This document shows, in pieces, positions 26,903 through 35,818 of a stretch of DNA of 64,000 nucleotides. A model generated the notes under the pieces. It saw only the letters and a list, made by a program, of their open reading frames with translations. It searched no databases and had not been told where the DNA came from. The position numbers were made by a program, and so were the translations under genes. The stretch covers positions 1,649,501 through 1,713,500 of the forward strand of contig NZ_CP088245.1 in NCBI RefSeq assembly GCF_021117275.1, written 5' to 3'. The number at the start of each line of letters is the position of its first letter. The first letter of the stretch is position 1. Source of the stretch: Metabacillus sp. B2-18. Lineage in GTDB: Bacteria; Bacillota; Bacilli; Bacillales; Bacillaceae.

Positions 26903-27361
26903 ATGTTTAGTATTGACGCCAATGAATTAATGGGTTTAACCATTAGAGATTTAATGATTCCTGGAGATAAGGTTGCACATGTTCAAATTGGAAATAATTT
27001 AGAGCATGCTTTACTTGTTTTAACTAAGACAGGATACACAGCCATTCCTGTTTTGGACCCAACTTTTAAGCTTCACGGTCTTATTGGGATGAATTTAATA
27101 TTGGACAATATCTTTGGTCTAGAGAGGATAGAATTTGAAAGATTAGAAAATATGAAAGTAGAAGAAGTGATGAATACAGAAATACCAAGACTCTTTTTAA
27201 ATGACTCTTTAGAAAAAGGACTGGATCTTGTTGTAAACAATCCTTTTATTTGTGTGCAAAATGATGAGAAGATATTCGAAGGGATTTTTACAAGAAGGGC
27301 AATCTTAAAGCAGTTAAAGAAACATATTCATCTATTAAATAATAATCAACATAATAAATAG
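26903..27361 (+). CDS. cbpB: CBS-domain c-di-AMP receptor CbpB (DarB, YkuL)
   Basis: A 152-aa protein made of a CBS pair (residues ~14-70 and ~85-140). Family stretches: TIRDLMIPGDKVAHVQ, GYTAIPVLDP, HGLIGMNLILD, VMNTEIPRL. B. subtilis DarB/CbpB binds cyclic di-AMP and, when free of it, stimulates the (p)ppGpp synthetase Rel and pyruvate carboxylase. Cytosolic dimer. ATG after GAGAGGAAG. It is followed by its own terminator, so it is monocistronic. Confidence 0.92.
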   Translation: MFSIDANELMGLTIRDLMIPGDKVAHVQIGNNLEHALLVLTKTGYTAIPVLDPTFKLHGLIGMNLILDNIFGLERIEFERLENMKVEEVMNTEIPRLFLNDSLEKGLDLVVNNPFICVQNDEKIFEGIFTRRAILKQLKKHIHLLNNNQHNK

Positions 27362-27369
27362 AAATTCTT

Positions 27370-27398
27370 AAGCGGTGTAAAAATTTACACCGTTTTCA
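27370..27398 (+). terminator. cbpB terminator
   Basis: Stem CGGTGTAA/TTACACCG with four-base loop and TTTTC tail. Confidence 0.7.
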
Positions 27399-27423
27399 TA
27401 TTACATAAAAGGCGGATCAAGTA

Positions 27424-28941
27424 ATGGGAGAAGGAAAAGAATTTTTAACATTTAGGCAAAGAAATTCTGTAATAACCAAGAGACCATATGTATTGGCTAC
27501 TGTTATGTTAGCTATGTTTATGGCGGCAATTGAAGCAACAATTGTTGCAACAGCTATGCCGGCAATTGTTGCAGAACTTGAAGACTTTTCTTTATATAGC
27601 TGGGTGTTTTCGTCATACCTATTAATGAATGCTGTTACAGTCTTAATATATGGGAAATTATCTGATATTTTTGGACGAAAACCAGTATTAACTGTTGGGA
27701 TTGTTATTTTTTTGATGGGTTCTATTCTTTGTGGATTAGCGTCATCAATGGAATGGCTTATATTTGCCCGTTTTGTTCAAGGATTTGGAGCAGGTGCAGT
27801 CATGCCGATAGCATCAACTATAGTAGGAGACATTTATACAAAAGAAGAACGGGCCAAAATACAAGGTTACTTATCAAGTGTGTGGGGAATCTCGGCTATC
27901 ATGGGGCCAGCAATTGGTGGTTTATTAGTCGAATTTGTAAGCTGGCGATTTGTTTTCTGGATTAACGTTCCATTAGGAATATTAGCAATAATTGGATTAT
28001 ATTTATTTCTGCATGAGGAAATTGAAAAGAGTAAGCCAAAAATTGATTATGTTGGTGCCTTACTTTTAACGTTATTTGTAACTACATTTATGTTTATTCT
28101 TGTAGAAGGAGGGGTGCGTTGGGACTGGCTATCCGGGCCTATTGTCAGTCTGGCTTTACTCTCGCTTCTAAGTTTGGTGATTTTTGTTTTTTATGAGCGT
28201 AAAGTAGATGATCCTATGATGCCATTTGAGCTTTGGCGTGAGCGCTCAATTTTAATAGCAAACTTAACTTCTTTAACAACTGGAATTATATTAATCGGCT
28301 TATCGACGTTTTTGCCTACCTTTGTTCAAGGTGTTATGGAGGAAAAACCAATCATTGCTGGGTTAACATTGACAACAATGTCCATAGGCTGGCCAATAGC
28401 TGCGACAATTTCAGGAAAAGCCATATTGTCAATTGGCTTCCGTACTACCTCCATCTTGGGAGGAGTTTCTCTTATTTTAGGAAGTATTGTGTTTACGATA
28501 CTATCTGGAAGTGATAGTCCATTATTCGCTGCGTTTGGATCTTTTCTGATAGGGATTGGGATGGGGTTAACAACTACTGCTTTTATAGTTTCCATTCAAA
28601 GCACCGTTTCTTGGAATACAAGAGGCGTTGCAACCGCTACTAATATGTTTATGAGAAATGTCGGTAGTACAGTAGGTGCAGCACTTTTAGGAGGAATTTT
28701 AAATAGTCAGCTTCTTGCGTTTTATTCAAGTAAAGGTGTTGAGGATGAAATGAATCTTGACTCCACTACTATGTTACTCGATGATCAGCAAAGAAATGAA
28801 TTAACAGCACAGGCAAGATCTCTTTTACAGGAAGGACTTGAAATAGCTTTAAATGATGTTTATTGGGTAGTATTTGGGTTTGCCGTTTTAAGTTTTTTGT
28901 TCATATTGTTTTTACCTAAAAAGCAAAAGGCTGATGTGTAA
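27424..28941 (+). CDS. MFS multidrug exporter, DHA2 (14-TM) family
   Basis: A 505-aa membrane protein with about 14 helices, of the EmrB/QacA drug:proton antiporter group. Motif A appears as GKLSDIFGRKPV, motif B/antiporter features in FARFVQGFGAGAVMP and GPAIGGLLVE, and motif D-like ATIVATAMPAIV near the first helix. Start ATG after AAGGCGG. It is inserted between cbpB and ccpC. Substrates unknown; no adjacent TetR or MarR regulator is present. Confidence 0.88.
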   Translation: MGEGKEFLTFRQRNSVITKRPYVLATVMLAMFMAAIEATIVATAMPAIVAELEDFSLYSWVFSSYLLMNAVTVLIYGKLSDIFGRKPVLTVGIVIFLMGSILCGLASSMEWLIFARFVQGFGAGAVMPIASTIVGDIYTKEERAKIQGYLSSVWGISAIMGPAIGGLLVEFVSWRFVFWINVPLGILAIIGLYLFLHEEIEKSKPKIDYVGALLLTLFVTTFMFILVEGGVRWDWLSGPIVSLALLSLLSLVIFVFYERKVDDPMMPFELWRERSILIANLTSLTTGIILIGLSTFLPTFVQGVMEEKPIIAGLTLTTMSIGWPIAATISGKAILSIGFRTTSILGGVSLILGSIVFTILSGSDSPLFAAFGSFLIGIGMGLTTTAFIVSIQSTVSWNTRGVATATNMFMRNVGSTVGAALLGGILNSQLLAFYSSKGVEDEMNLDSTTMLLDDQQRNELTAQARSLLQEGLEIALNDVYWVVFGFAVLSFLFILFLPKKQKADV

Positions 28942-28952
28942 GCATTAGTCTT

Positions 28953-29330
28953 TCAGTCATCTATTCTTTGTAATAATTCAATTCTGTTGTTAAACGGATC
29001 AAAGCATGAAAATCTAACAATCCCGGGAATAGGTGTATCTTCTTTAATAGGAACCTGATAGTGTTCCAAGTGCTTTCTTGTTTCCATAATATCTTCGACA
29101 ATAAATGCTGGATGACGCTTGCTTGTTATGATTGCATCACACTCCTCTACTCCTATATGAAGAAAAGCATCGCCTGCACAACACCAAAAACCGCCGTTTT
29201 TCTTTAGAGTCTTCGGTTTTTCAATTTCCTCAAAGTTTAATATGTTAAGGTAGAATTCACGAGCGGTTTCTTCTTGATCAGTAGGGACACATATTTGAAT
29301 ATGATCAAGTCCTGTTATTTTCAATGTCAT
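28953..29330 (-). CDS. VOC-family (glyoxalase-like) protein
   Basis: A 125-aa vicinal-oxygen-chelate fold protein: GLDHIQICVPTD at the start, FYLNILNFEEIEKP, FLHIGVEE, HPAFIVEDI and the C-terminal metal-site FDPFNNRIEL. These proteins bind metal and act as lyases, dioxygenases or resistance proteins; the substrate cannot be told. The ATG chosen follows AGGGGAATTG. Convergent with the MFS gene, divergent from ccpC. Confidence 0.8.
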   Translation of the reverse strand: MTLKITGLDHIQICVPTDQEETAREFYLNILNFEEIEKPKTLKKNGGFWCCAGDAFLHIGVEECDAIITSKRHPAFIVEDIMETRKHLEHYQVPIKEDTPIPGIVRFSCFDPFNNRIELLQRIDD

Positions 29331-29438
29331 AAACAATTCCCCTTTTCTGGTGAAATTATTACTTTACAAACCCTTTATTCATCCTTATCATACAATTAAA
29401 ATCAATATAATAAAATTAGATATTCTTTGATACATATT

Positions 29439-29453
29439 ATAAGAAAAACTTAT
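29439..29453 (+). promoter_or_regulatory. CcpC-type operator upstream of ccpC
   Basis: ATAAGAAAAACTTAT fits the CcpC dyad ATAA-N7-TTAT described for B. subtilis citB and citZ promoters. It ends 14 bases before the ccpC start, consistent with autorepression. Confidence 0.6.
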
Positions 29454-29467
29454 AAAGTAGGTGCTAT

Positions 29468-30340
29468 ATGCAAACATCAGAGCTTCGAATGCTTGTTGTT
29501 TTATCGGAGGAAATGAATATGAGAAAGGCTGCTGAACGTCTATTTGTTTCACAGCCAGCTTTATCACAGAGATTGCAAACAATTGAAAAGTCGTGGGGAA
29601 TACAAATTTTTGTTCGTTCTCAAAAAGGGTTAACACTAACTCCAGCCGGTGAGAAAGTTATTCAATATGCACGTGAAGTTGTTTTGAAAGAGGAGAAAGT
29701 AAAGGAACAAATATTAGAATTGGAAGGAGAAGTTCATGGCACGTTGAAGCTTGCTGTAGCCTCTATCATAGGTCAGCATTGGTTGCCAAGTGTTTTAAAA
29801 ACATATGTAAGAAAATATCCACATGCAAAAATATCTCTTATTACTGGATGGAGCAGCGAGATTTTAAGAAGTATGTACGAAGATCACGTGCATTTAGGGA
29901 TAATTCGGGGAAATCCAGATTGGAAAGGTATAAAGAAGCATTTATTAACAGATACTTTGTATTTAGTAGACACAGAAATTAACAATATAGAAGAAGTTCT
30001 ACATACAGAAAGACCTTTTATTCAATTTAAAAGTGATTCGTCTTATTATCAAGAAATTCAGGATTGGTGGCACAGACAATTTCATACTTCACCTAAAAGA
30101 ACAATTGTTGTTGATCAGATTGAAACTTGTAAACAAATGGCTCTTAATGGAATCGGTTACGCGATTCTTCCTTCTGTTACCCTTAAAGAAGAACAGCAGG
30201 ATGTTTATAGAATTCCACTTCTAGATGAAGAGGGTAAACCTATTGAAAGAGATACATGGTTGTTAGGTTTTGAATCGTCATTTGAATTAAAACAAGTTAA
30301 AGCATTTTTAGAAGTAGTGGAAGAGTATAAAAATACTTGA
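29468..30340 (+). CDS. ccpC: LysR-type regulator CcpC
   Basis: A 290-aa LysR-family protein closely matching B. subtilis CcpC (YkuM), the citrate-responsive repressor of citB and citZ. The N-terminal winged helix reads ELRMLVVLSEEMNMRKAAERL and SQPALSQRLQTIEK. The effector domain has IIGQHWLP, SLITGWSSE, HLGIIRGNP and DQIETCKQMALNGIGYAILPS. ATG follows GTAGGTG. Its presence 25 kb from a citrate uptake island makes it a candidate regulator of both. B. subtilis has flavodoxin genes next to ccpC; they are absent here. Confidence 0.93.
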   Translation: MQTSELRMLVVLSEEMNMRKAAERLFVSQPALSQRLQTIEKSWGIQIFVRSQKGLTLTPAGEKVIQYAREVVLKEEKVKEQILELEGEVHGTLKLAVASIIGQHWLPSVLKTYVRKYPHAKISLITGWSSEILRSMYEDHVHLGIIRGNPDWKGIKKHLLTDTLYLVDTEINNIEEVLHTERPFIQFKSDSSYYQEIQDWWHRQFHTSPKRTIVVDQIETCKQMALNGIGYAILPSVTLKEEQQDVYRIPLLDEEGKPIERDTWLLGFESSFELKQVKAFLEVVEEYKNT

Positions 30341-30459
30341 AATTTGATTAAAAATATAAAATATAACTGACTAGATGACAAATTTAGCAGATAGCTTGTC
30401 AACCGATGAATCCTTTGATACAGTAAAGAATGACTGAAATGTACAAGGAGGATATACAT

Positions 30460-31170
30460 ATGAAAATGATGGATGCAAATGAGATTATCTCATTTATACA
30501 AAACAGCACAAAATCAACACCTGTAAAAGTTTACGTTAAAGGAAATCTTGAAGGTGTAAACTTTGGGGATTCTGCAAAAACATTTATTACTGGAAACACT
30601 GGTGTTGTTTTCGGAGAGTGGGCAGAAATTCAAGAAGCGTTAGAAAATAACAAAAATAATATTGAGGATTATGTTGTAGAAAACGATCGACGTAATTCTG
30701 CAATTCCTTTACTTGATCTTAAAGGTATTAAAGCACGTATTGAGCCTGGCGCAATCATTCGTGATCAAGTTGAAATAGGTGATAATGCTGTTATTATGAT
30801 GGGGGCTTCAATCAATATCGGTTCTGTTATTGGTGAAGGGACAATGATTGATATGAATGCTACACTTGGTGGTCGTGCGACTGTTGGTAAAAACTGTCAT
30901 ATCGGTGCTGGATCTGTATTAGCTGGTGTTATTGAGCCACCTTCTGCAAAACCGGTTGTTATTGAAGACGATGTTATGATCGGAGCTAATGTTGTTGTAC
31001 TTGAGGGTGTAACAGTTGGTAAAGGTGCCGTTGTTGGTGCAGGTTCAATCGTAACAAAAGATGTTGAGCCTTACACAGTTGTTTACGGTGCTCCAGCTCG
31101 TAAAATTAAAGATATTGACGATAGCACTAAATCAAAAACTGAAATCATGCAAGAATTAAGACAGCTATAA
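30460..31170 (+). CDS. dapH: tetrahydrodipicolinate N-acetyltransferase DapH
   Basis: A 236-aa left-handed beta-helix (hexapeptide repeat) acetyltransferase of the lysine/meso-diaminopimelate pathway, adding acetyl from acetyl-CoA to tetrahydrodipicolinate. Residues 1-85 are the DapH N-terminal domain; hexapeptide rungs run from ~90 to 200 ([52 protein letters not shown]). ATG is chosen for AAGGAGG; length equals the B. subtilis enzyme. Followed by dapL after a 26-bp perfect palindrome. Confidence 0.95.
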   Translation: MKMMDANEIISFIQNSTKSTPVKVYVKGNLEGVNFGDSAKTFITGNTGVVFGEWAEIQEALENNKNNIEDYVVENDRRNSAIPLLDLKGIKARIEPGAIIRDQVEIGDNAVIMMGASINIGSVIGEGTMIDMNATLGGRATVGKNCHIGAGSVLAGVIEPPSAKPVVIEDDVMIGANVVVLEGVTVGKGAVVGAGSIVTKDVEPYTVVYGAPARKIKDIDDSTKSKTEIMQELRQL

Positions 31171-31176
31171 GAACAA

Positions 31177-31202
31177 AAGGCGTGGATCATGATCCACGCC
31201 TT
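31177..31202. repeat. 26-bp perfect palindrome between dapH and dapL
   Basis: AAGGCGTGGATCATGATCCACGCCTT reads the same on both strands. No T-run follows, so it is not a classical terminator; it could slow polymerase, protect the dapH mRNA 3' end, or bind a dimeric protein. Confidence 0.8.
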
Positions 31203-31225
31203 AAGTATAGAGAGGAATGGTCGGA

Positions 31226-32356
31226 TTGGGGAAAGAACATCTCATTCAAATTCGCAGGGATCTTCATCGGATCCCAGAGATTGGTTTCCAGGAATTCAAA
31301 ACACAGCGGTATTTACTAGATTTATTAAATAAGCTGCCACAAGACCGTTTGGAAGTAAGAACATGGAAAACAGGAATTTTTGCGTTAGTAAAAGGGACGA
31401 ACCCTAATAAAACAATTGGCTACCGAGCGGATATTGATGGCTTGCCAATAACTGAGGAAACCGATTATGATTTCCAATCTGAACATCCTGGTTTTATGCA
31501 TGCATGTGGACATGACTTGCACATGACAATTGCAATCGGAATTCTTATGCATTTTATTGAAAATCCTATTTCTGATAATGTTTTGTTTTTATTTCAGCCA
31601 GCAGAAGAAGGTCCTGGTGGAGCGGAACCAATGTTAAATAGTGAAATTGCCCAAGAATGGAGACCGGACATTATTACTGCACTTCATATTTCTCCTGAGC
31701 TTCCAGTAGGTACAATTGCGACAAAACCTGGTTTGCTTTTTGCAAATACCTCCGAATTGTTCATAGATCTCAAAGGAAGAGGAGGACACGCTGCATATCC
31801 TCATACAACAAATGATATGGTTGTTGCGGCTTGCTCGCTTGTTACTCAGCTGCAATCAATCGTTGCTCGTAATGTCGATCCATTAGATAGTGCAGTTATT
31901 ACGATTGGAAAAATAACTGGTGGAACAGTCCAGAACATTATAGCTGAAAATGCTAGATTGGAAGGAACCATTCGTACGCTTTCAGTTGAATCAATGGATA
32001 GGGTAAAGGAAAGAATTGAAGCAATCGTAAAAGGAATAGAAATCGGATATTCATGTCAAGCCAAAATTGATTATGGATCTATGTATCATCAAGTCTTTAA
32101 TGATGAAGAACTAACAACAGAATTTATGGATTATATATCTAAAAATACTTCTTACCATGTAAATGAGTGTTCAGAAGCAATGACTGGTGAAGATTTTGGT
32201 TATATGGTCGATCAAGTTTCTGGATTCATGTTTTGGCTTGGGGTTAATTCATCATACGGATTACATCATGCAAAACTTCAACCAGATGAAGAGGCAATTG
32301 ACGTTGCAGTAAATGTTATGAGTAAATATATTTCGTTCAAAGCAACCCAATCATAA
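31226..32356 (+). CDS. dapL: N-acetyldiaminopimelate deacetylase (YkuR)
   Basis: A 376-aa M20-family metallopeptidase that deacetylates N-acetyl-L,L-diaminopimelate, downstream of DapH. Metal-site motifs: ACGHDLHMT, the Glu pair in [22 protein letters not shown] and the C-terminal [26 protein letters not shown] marks the lid domain. TTG is chosen because AGAGG lies ten bases upstream, giving a length like B. subtilis YkuR; an ATG nine bases earlier is too near the site. The two dap genes form a unit interrupted only by a palindrome. Terminator overlaps the stop. Confidence 0.93.
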   Translation: MGKEHLIQIRRDLHRIPEIGFQEFKTQRYLLDLLNKLPQDRLEVRTWKTGIFALVKGTNPNKTIGYRADIDGLPITEETDYDFQSEHPGFMHACGHDLHMTIAIGILMHFIENPISDNVLFLFQPAEEGPGGAEPMLNSEIAQEWRPDIITALHISPELPVGTIATKPGLLFANTSELFIDLKGRGGHAAYPHTTNDMVVAACSLVTQLQSIVARNVDPLDSAVITIGKITGGTVQNIIAENARLEGTIRTLSVESMDRVKERIEAIVKGIEIGYSCQAKIDYGSMYHQVFNDEELTTEFMDYISKNTSYHVNECSEAMTGEDFGYMVDQVSGFMFWLGVNSSYGLHHAKLQPDEEAIDVAVNVMSKYISFKATQS

Positions 32357-32371
32357 TGATTGGGTTTTTAA
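32344..32371 (+). terminator. dapL terminator
   Basis: Stem AACCCAATCA/TGATTGGGTT plus TTTTA, overlapping the stop codon. Confidence 0.85.
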
Positions 32372-32475
32372 ATGCCAAAATAGACAAGGTTGAGTTACAT
32401 AGTTAAAAAACGAAAAAGAATTAAAGTATATTTTATCCAACCATGTACACAATACATGTAGGAGGTGGATAAATT

Positions 32476-32721
32476 ATGGCAAAAATCGGTGTAGAACAAT
32501 CACTATCTGATGTAACTTCTGCTTTACAAGAAAAAGGCTATGACGTTGTCCAATTAAAAAATGAAAATGATGCAAAAGGTTGTGACTGCTGTGTCATTAC
32601 AGGACAGGATTCTAACGTAATGGGAATTAGTAATGTAGTGACAGCTGGATCTGTTATTCAGGCAAGCGGTATGTCTGCTGATGAAATCTGTCAGCAAGTT
32701 GAAAGCAAAATAAACCGTTAG
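32476..32721 (+). CDS. ykuS: UPF0180 family protein YkuS
   Basis: An 81-aa protein of the UPF0180 family. [24 protein letters not shown], a Cys-rich [17 protein letters not shown] and the terminal [14 protein letters not shown] match YkuS. It resembles a small Rossmann-like alpha/beta fold; function unknown. ATG follows AGGAGGTGG. Position between dapL and ykuT is conserved with B. subtilis. Confidence 0.9.
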   Translation: MAKIGVEQSLSDVTSALQEKGYDVVQLKNENDAKGCDCCVITGQDSNVMGISNVVTAGSVIQASGMSADEICQQVESKINR

Positions 32722-32734
32722 TAAAAAAGGCTAT

Positions 32735-32774
32735 GTGGCAAGTGATTAGATTAGTTTTTCATCTGAATCACTTG
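32735..32774. terminator. stem-loop after ykuS
   Basis: An inverted repeat GGCAAGTGATTAGA/TCTGAATCACTTGCC without a T-run; possibly an mRNA 3' end or weak terminator. Confidence 0.5.
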
Positions 32775-32811
32775 CCCGCTATAAGATTGGTTGCTAATGA
32801 AGGAACATAAA

Positions 32812-32845
32812 AAGGGTACCTAAAAAAATTAGGATACCCTTCTTT
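32812..32845 (-). terminator. ykuT terminator
   Basis: Stem AAGGGTA/TACCCTT with A-rich loop; on the minus strand it is followed by TTTTTATG. Confidence 0.7.
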
Positions 32846-32855
32846 ACTCAAGCTA

Positions 32856-33692
32856 TTACTGACTCTTTTTCTCAACATATACTTGATGTGGAAATGGAAT
32901 TTCGATTCCGTTTGCATCAAGAGCCTCTTTCATTGCCTTACGTAATTTACGTTCAACAGCCCATTGCTGCATGTTTTCAGTCTTTGCAAGCACACGAATG
33001 ACAACGTCAGATGCACCTAATGCTTGGACACCAAGTACGTTTGGTCCCTCTACAACAGTGTTATCCTCAGCCGCAAATTTGTCACATACATCTTGTAAAA
33101 CAGTAATTGCCTTATCAATATTATCATCATAAGAGATTCCAATATCTACTAATGCTCTCATATTTCCACGAGAATGGTTACTTACATTTGTGATTTCACG
33201 GTTTGGAACATAATGAAGTGTCCCATCAAATCCTCTAATTTGAGTTGTGCGTAACCCTACTTGTTCAACAACACCGTCAAAACCAGCTACAGTAACATAA
33301 TCTTCTACATCAATTTGCTTTTCTAGTAACAGAAAGAATCCGGTTACGACATCACTAACTAACCCTTGTGCACCAAAACCAATTGCTAGCCCAACAACAC
33401 CTGCACCAGCAATTAATGCAGATGCATTATAGTTAAATACCTCAAAAATCATGACAACAATAATAAAAACTAACACATATGAAAACACATTTAGTGAAAG
33501 ACTTTGGAGAGTTAAAGCTCGACCTGATGAAATATTGTCACGTTCTTGTAAACGTTGAAACATTCTTCGAATAATTTTGTTTCCGATTGCTTTTATGATT
33601 AAAAAAGCAATGATAATTCCTATAAGTTTTAAAATAATAATTCCTGCTTCAGTCATTAATGATGACCAATCAATTTCCTCAAACCAATCCAT
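32856..33692 (-). CDS. ykuT: small-conductance mechanosensitive channel YkuT
   Basis: A 278-aa MscS-family channel that opens on membrane tension to release solutes during osmotic downshift. Three membrane segments in the first ~125 residues; the pore-lining helix is [20 protein letters not shown]. The beta domain contains [24 protein letters not shown] and VPNREI. Divergent from ykuU. Start ATG after AAAGGATG. Position conserved with B. subtilis. Confidence 0.92.
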   Translation of the reverse strand: MDWFEEIDWSSLMTEAGIIILKLIGIIIAFLIIKAIGNKIIRRMFQRLQERDNISSGRALTLQSLSLNVFSYVLVFIIVVMIFEVFNYNASALIAGAGVVGLAIGFGAQGLVSDVVTGFFLLLEKQIDVEDYVTVAGFDGVVEQVGLRTTQIRGFDGTLHYVPNREITNVSNHSRGNMRALVDIGISYDDNIDKAITVLQDVCDKFAAEDNTVVEGPNVLGVQALGASDVVIRVLAKTENMQQWAVERKLRKAMKEALDANGIEIPFPHQVYVEKKSQ

Positions 33693-34025
33693 TGTACAAC
33701 ATCCTTTCTCGAAATAGAGGTCCTTTCAATACTGCACGCAACCTGTTATTACGCTCTAATTTTTGAAAGAAAGAACAAGTTATTTATACCCTACTTCTAC
33801 TATGTTAAACATATTTTGTGTAAAAATGAAGGAATTTAGCTTATTTTGACTAAAATGATATGGTTTTTTAGAAATCAATCAATGCGCTTTTGCATGAAAT
33901 TCTTAAATCGGGACAATAATGATAGTGGTAAAAACTATAACCCTAATGAGTGTAAATTAACTGTATTGCAAGATTACATAGAAGTTGAATTTTAAAAAAT
34001 ATGAATGTTTTCGGAGGTAAAAACT
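33693..34025. other. divergent intergenic region ykuT-ykuU
   Basis: A 333-bp region with both promoters; I looked for a PerR box (TTATAATNATTATAA) and did not find one. No ORF. Confidence 0.4.
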
Positions 34026-34568
34026 ATGGGTGAACGTATGGTGGGAAAACAAGCACCTCGATTTGAGATGGATGCAGTAATGGATGACAAAGAATTTGGA
34101 AAAGTTAGTTTAGAGGAAAATATGAAAAATGACAAATGGACTGTACTTTTCTTTTATCCAATGGACTTTACTTTTGTATGTCCTACAGAAATAACGTCCC
34201 TATCTGATCGATACGAAGAGTTTGAAGATTTGGATGCTGAAGTAATTGGTGTTTCAACAGATACAATTCATACCCATCTGGCATGGATTAAGACTGATCG
34301 TAAAGATAATGGTTTGGGAGATTTAAACTATCCATTGGCAGCTGATACGAACCATTCTGTTTCCCGTGATTATGGTGTGTTAATTGAAGAAGAAGGTATT
34401 GCACTTCGTGGGTTGTTTATTATTAATCCAGAAGGTGAAACTCAATATGCTGTTGTTAACCATAACAATATTGGCCGTGATGTTGATGAAACTCTACGTG
34501 TATTACAAGCTCTTCAAACAGGTGGACTTTGCCCGGCTAACTGGAAACCAGGTCAATCAACTCTATGA
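34026..34568 (+). CDS. ykuU: 2-Cys peroxiredoxin YkuU
   Basis: A 180-aa typical 2-Cys peroxiredoxin. The peroxidatic Cys is in [10 protein letters not shown] (near residue 52) and the resolving Cys in GGLCPANW near the C-terminus. It reduces hydroperoxides using thioredoxin-like partners; the next gene encodes a candidate reductant. The ATG chosen follows CGGAGG by eight to nine bases; an ATG seven codons earlier has no site. Cytosolic decamer expected from the family. Confidence 0.93.
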   Translation: MGERMVGKQAPRFEMDAVMDDKEFGKVSLEENMKNDKWTVLFFYPMDFTFVCPTEITSLSDRYEEFEDLDAEVIGVSTDTIHTHLAWIKTDRKDNGLGDLNYPLAADTNHSVSRDYGVLIEEEGIALRGLFIINPEGETQYAVVNHNNIGRDVDETLRVLQALQTGGLCPANWKPGQSTL

Positions 34569-34622
34569 TCCCGGATACAATAATCATTACTTTCAATTAC
34601 CAATATGCTTGGGGGTTACTAA

Positions 34623-35081
34623 ATGAAATTACGTGAACCGATGCCTGAGTTAAACGGTGCAACGGAATGGCTCAATGGCCAAGTATCAAGAGAGGATTTG
34701 GTTGGAGATAAGCCGACTCTGATCCATTTTTGGTCAATTAGCTGTCACTTGTGTAAAGAAGCAATGCCTGCAGTGAATGAATTCCGCGATCAATATTGTA
34801 AGAAATTAAATGTTTTAGCTGTTCATATGCCTCGTTCTGAGGATGATTTAAATATGGATGAGATAAAAAAAGTTGCAGCTGAGCATGATATCACTCAGTC
34901 AATCTTTGTTGATAGTGAGAATATACTAACAGATGCTTTAGAAAATCAATATGTTCCTGCCTATTATGTTTTCGACAGGGAAGGAAAGCTTCGGCATTTT
35001 CAAGCTGGTGGCAGCGGAATGAAAATGCTAGAAAAACGGGTGAATCGCGTCCTAGCTGAATTAGAATCATCCGCAGAGTAA
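34623..35081 (+). CDS. ykuV: thiol-disulfide oxidoreductase YkuV
   Basis: A 152-aa thioredoxin-like protein. The redox motif is CHLC in FWSISCHLCKEAMP (~40-43), with the cis-Pro in QYVPAYYVFDREG. B. subtilis YkuV is a cytosolic, ResA-like thiol:disulfide oxidoreductase. No signal peptide here. Starts 54 bp after ykuU on the same strand, so the pair probably forms a peroxide-reducing operon, ended by a terminator. ATG after GGGGG. Rok, which I recall next in B. subtilis, is missing. Confidence 0.9.
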   Translation: MKLREPMPELNGATEWLNGQVSREDLVGDKPTLIHFWSISCHLCKEAMPAVNEFRDQYCKKLNVLAVHMPRSEDDLNMDEIKKVAAEHDITQSIFVDSENILTDALENQYVPAYYVFDREGKLRHFQAGGSGMKMLEKRVNRVLAELESSAE

Positions 35082-35103
35082 GTTATTAGATTATTTTAAC
35101 CTG

Positions 35104-35136
35104 GTCGGTTACCATGAAGGTAGCTGACTTTTTTGT
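35104..35136 (+). terminator. ykuUV terminator
   Basis: Stem GTCGGTTACC/GGTAGCTGAC with two G-T pairs and six T. Confidence 0.8.
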
Positions 35137-35178
35137 TTGAATCATTAGTAAAGATTTTTATAAAGGGGTGGGTCAGAG

Positions 35179-35790
35179 TTGATTGAAACATTAGGTGTTT
35201 TACTCGCTGGAGGTCAATCACGTAGATTCGGAAGTCCAAAAGCATTTGCTACATACAAAGGTAAGGAATTTTGGGAATATTCCTTACAAGCACTCAAAAG
35301 TTCGACAGAAAGCCAAGCAATTATTAGTCACCCTAGCTTAATAGAAAAATTAAAAAAACAAACGAATATAAAAGTTTTGAATGATGATCCAATAGTACAA
35401 GGGAAAGGACCGCTTGCTGGAATTTATACAGCGATGAAAGATGAAAAGGCTGAATGGTTTGTGTTTCTATCCTGTGATATTCCTTTAATAACAGATAAAG
35501 TGGTATCAACACTCCTTACATATAGAAGTGAAGGTGCAAAAATAATTATCCCTAAAATAAATGGCAAACTTCATCCGTTAATAGGAATCTATCACCATTC
35601 AATACAGTCTGTTGTAGAGAATCAGCTATTGAACAATGAGCTAAAGGTGATGTCATTGTTCGAAAAGGTCCCAGTTTATTTTGTCTTACAACATCAATTG
35701 GATGTAGATTCTAAAATATTTAGTAACATAAACTCACCAAATGATTATGTTGAAATTCTAAAAAATGATAAAATAGCAGAATCTGATTAA
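35179..35790 (+). CDS. mobA: molybdenum cofactor guanylyltransferase MobA
   Basis: A 203-aa nucleotidyltransferase that joins GMP to molybdopterin. N-terminal LLAGGQSRRFGSPKAF is the GTP-binding signature, followed by VLNDDPIVQGKGPLAGIYTAM and FLSCDIPLI with the metal-binding Asp; C-terminal FSNINSPNDY is typical. TTG start after AAAGGGGTGGG. First of a co-directional Moco cluster whose members overlap or nearly touch. B. subtilis has moeB after mobA; it is absent here. Confidence 0.93.
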   Translation: MIETLGVLLAGGQSRRFGSPKAFATYKGKEFWEYSLQALKSSTESQAIISHPSLIEKLKKQTNIKVLNDDPIVQGKGPLAGIYTAMKDEKAEWFVFLSCDIPLITDKVVSTLLTYRSEGAKIIIPKINGKLHPLIGIYHHSIQSVVENQLLNNELKVMSLFEKVPVYFVLQHQLDVDSKIFSNINSPNDYVEILKNDKIAESD

Positions 35791-35818
35791 ACTTACTATT
35801 TTATTTACCGGAGTGGAA

